A DNA stretch of 6,694 nucleotides from Acidimicrobium sp. UBA3029. GTDB taxonomy: Bacteria > Actinomycetota > Acidimicrobiia > Acidimicrobiales > Ilumatobacteraceae. This document shows, piece by piece, positions 6,683 to 6,694 of the stretch. The stretch covers positions 25,286 through 31,979 of the forward strand of contig DFDK01000051.1 in assembly GCA_002367695.1 (NCBI GenBank), given 5' to 3'. The notes below the pieces were generated by a model, which did not search any database, was not told where the DNA came from, and worked only from the letters and a program-made list of their open reading frames with translations. The position numbers and the translations under genes are program-made. Numbering within the stretch: the first letter of the stretch is position 1; each line of letters begins with the position of its first letter.

Positions 6683-6694
6683 CGAAACTAGTTA

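Overview
The window looks like a compact stretch of chromosome from an actinobacterium. The evidence is a flavin- or F420-type LLM oxidoreductase, a LytR-CpsA-Psr (LCP) cell-wall ligase with a short N-terminal anchor, and an acyl-CoA carboxylase alpha chain with biotin carboxylase and biotin carrier domains fused, carrying the TRDCS variant I associate with actinobacterial enzymes. Base composition, judged by eye, is only slightly over half G+C. That would suit a moderate-GC aquatic lineage (an Acidimicrobiia or Ilumatobacter-like group is my guess), but the sequence does not prove it. I see no mobile element, tRNA, rRNA, CRISPR array or sign of recent transfer.

Layout. Positions 1-66 hold what appears to be the tail of an upstream + strand gene. 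A PAS-PAS-GGDEF-EAL protein (136-2193, +) predicted to make and/or degrade cyclic di-GMP follows. It is trailed after 15 bp by an LLM-class oxidoreductase (2209-3102, +), and the two are probably cotranscribed. Two genes on the minus strand come next: birA (4162-4911) and, 36 bp downstream of it, an LCP ligase gene (3103-4125). The LCP gene converges on the oxidoreductase gene with the stop codons touching (TAA|CTA). Divergent from birA, and separated by only 19 bp, is the biotin-dependent acyl-CoA carboxylase alpha chain (4931-6682, +). The last 12 bases hold nothing recognisable.

How the genes fit together. The clearest functional unit is birA with the carboxylase gene. BirA attaches biotin to the carrier domain, whose AMKM lysine is residue 549, and the resulting holoenzyme supplies carboxylated acyl-CoA for lipid synthesis or degradation when joined by a carboxyltransferase beta subunit that is not in the window. 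The LCP ligase lies behind birA and probably shares its transcript, placing envelope-polymer attachment next to biotin and lipid supply. The c-di-GMP gene and the oxidoreductase form a separate pair with no obvious biochemical link.

There is no clear novel system here. The points most worth a second look are the very tight divergent birA/carboxylase control region, the abutting convergent stops, the EAL domain with intact catalytic residues but altered secondary motifs, and a long imperfect inverted repeat inside the GGDEF coding region.
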